Of a stretch of DNA of 15,002 nt, positions 14,917 through 15,002 are shown piece after piece. Under the pieces are notes generated by a model. The model ran no database searches. It was given only the letters and a program-made list of their open reading frames with translations, and was not told the origin of the DNA. Source of the stretch: Competibacteraceae bacterium UBA3908 (GTDB taxonomy: Bacteria > Pseudomonadota > Gammaproteobacteria > Competibacterales > Competibacteraceae); the NCBI GenBank assembly GCA_002391525.1, contig DGFE01000074.1, positions 1-15,002 of the forward strand, written 5' to 3'. Position 1 is the stretch's first letter; each line of letters begins with the position of its first letter. The translations under genes were made by a program, and so were the position numbers.

Positions 14917-15002
14917 CTGTCTCTTATACACATCTGACGCTGCCGACGAAGCGGATAGTGTAGAACTCGGGGGTCTCCGGATCATTTAAAAAAAAAAAAA
15001 AA
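14917..15002 (+). other. Nextera/Illumina adapter read-through plus poly-A (not genomic)
   Basis: Bases 14917-14935 are the exact reverse complement of the Tn5 mosaic end. They are followed by GACGCTGCCGACGA (14936-14949), the rest of the reverse-complemented Nextera read-1 primer. An 8-base index-like block, AGCGGATA (14950-14957), comes next. Then come 29 bases (14958-14986) that match the reverse-complemented P5 flow-cell adapter with four mismatches, mostly to G or A/T swaps as expected at the end of a low-quality read. The contig finishes with T and 15 A. This is a complete adapter read-through joined to the genomic end at 14916/14917. Confidence 0.98.

Noticed and set aside
13800..14963. 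A 387-codon plus-strand frame antisense to ydgA
   Set aside because: It runs into the adapter at its end, so its C-terminus is adapter-coded, and it is opposite a supported coding frame.
1..15002. Terminal inverted repeat formed by the first 19 bases and 14917-14935, suggesting a transposon
   Set aside because: Both copies are the Nextera mosaic end and the right copy continues into Illumina primer and P5 sequence. There is no transposase gene between them.
1..15002. CRISPR arrays, tRNA or rRNA genes, insertion sequences, defence systems or secretion systems
   Set aside because: No regularly spaced repeats, cloverleaf or rRNA-like segments, transposase motifs or defence-type domains were seen. 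Nearly all bases belong to recognised envelope or metabolic genes.

Overview
The window is one metagenome-style assembly contig that still carries library adapter sequence at both ends. Genomic DNA runs from about 20 to 14916. Base composition is high G+C, coding density is close to complete, and gene content is typically gammaproteobacterial (glnE next to ilvE, an LpxL-type acyltransferase, waa-like glycosyltransferases, a YdgA/DUF945 protein). I cannot name the genus. A large-genome environmental gammaproteobacterium, for example one related to Competibacteraceae or Chromatiales, is a guess only.

Layout, left to right. (1) 1-19 is the Tn5/Nextera mosaic end. 20-253 is a non-coding, locally very AT-rich stretch with a good sigma70-like promoter pointing left, off the contig. 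(2) 254-1192 (-) is a GalE-like NAD-dependent sugar epimerase/dehydratase. (3) 1267-3288 (+) is a pair: a lipid A acyltransferase (lpxL type) and a GT9 heptosyltransferase-family protein. (4) 3317-4162 (-) is a WaaE/KdtX-like GT2 glycosyltransferase, divergent from a GT4 glycosyltransferase at 4264-5334 (+). (5) 5288-14916 is one long leftward array. In transcription order it reads ydgA (5' end lost at the contig end), glnE, ilvE, a 68-residue CHCC zinc-ribbon protein, an ELM1-family protein, a GT4 glycosyltransferase, a GT9 glycosyltransferase and an O-antigen-ligase-family membrane protein. The last four genes overlap one another by 13, 4 and 23 bases, so they are probably translationally coupled.

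Taken together this is a lipopolysaccharide (lipid A / core oligosaccharide / O-antigen attachment) locus joined to the nitrogen and amino-acid genes glnE-ilvE. A comparable glnE-ilvE-waa arrangement is known from Pseudomonas. A sugar nucleotide modifying enzyme, a late lipid A acyltransferase, five glycosyltransferases of families GT2, GT4 and GT9, and a ligase would together build and decorate the core. The ELM1-family gene sits tightly inside this set, which suggests a role in the same pathway.

I found no mobile element, CRISPR array, RNA gene or clearly new defence or biosynthetic system. The points most worth a second look are the adapter contamination (which creates false protein ends), the coupling of ELM1 to core glycosyltransferases, the left-end promoter for an unseen gene, the possibly leaderless lpxL message and the overlapping convergent gene ends at 5288-5334.
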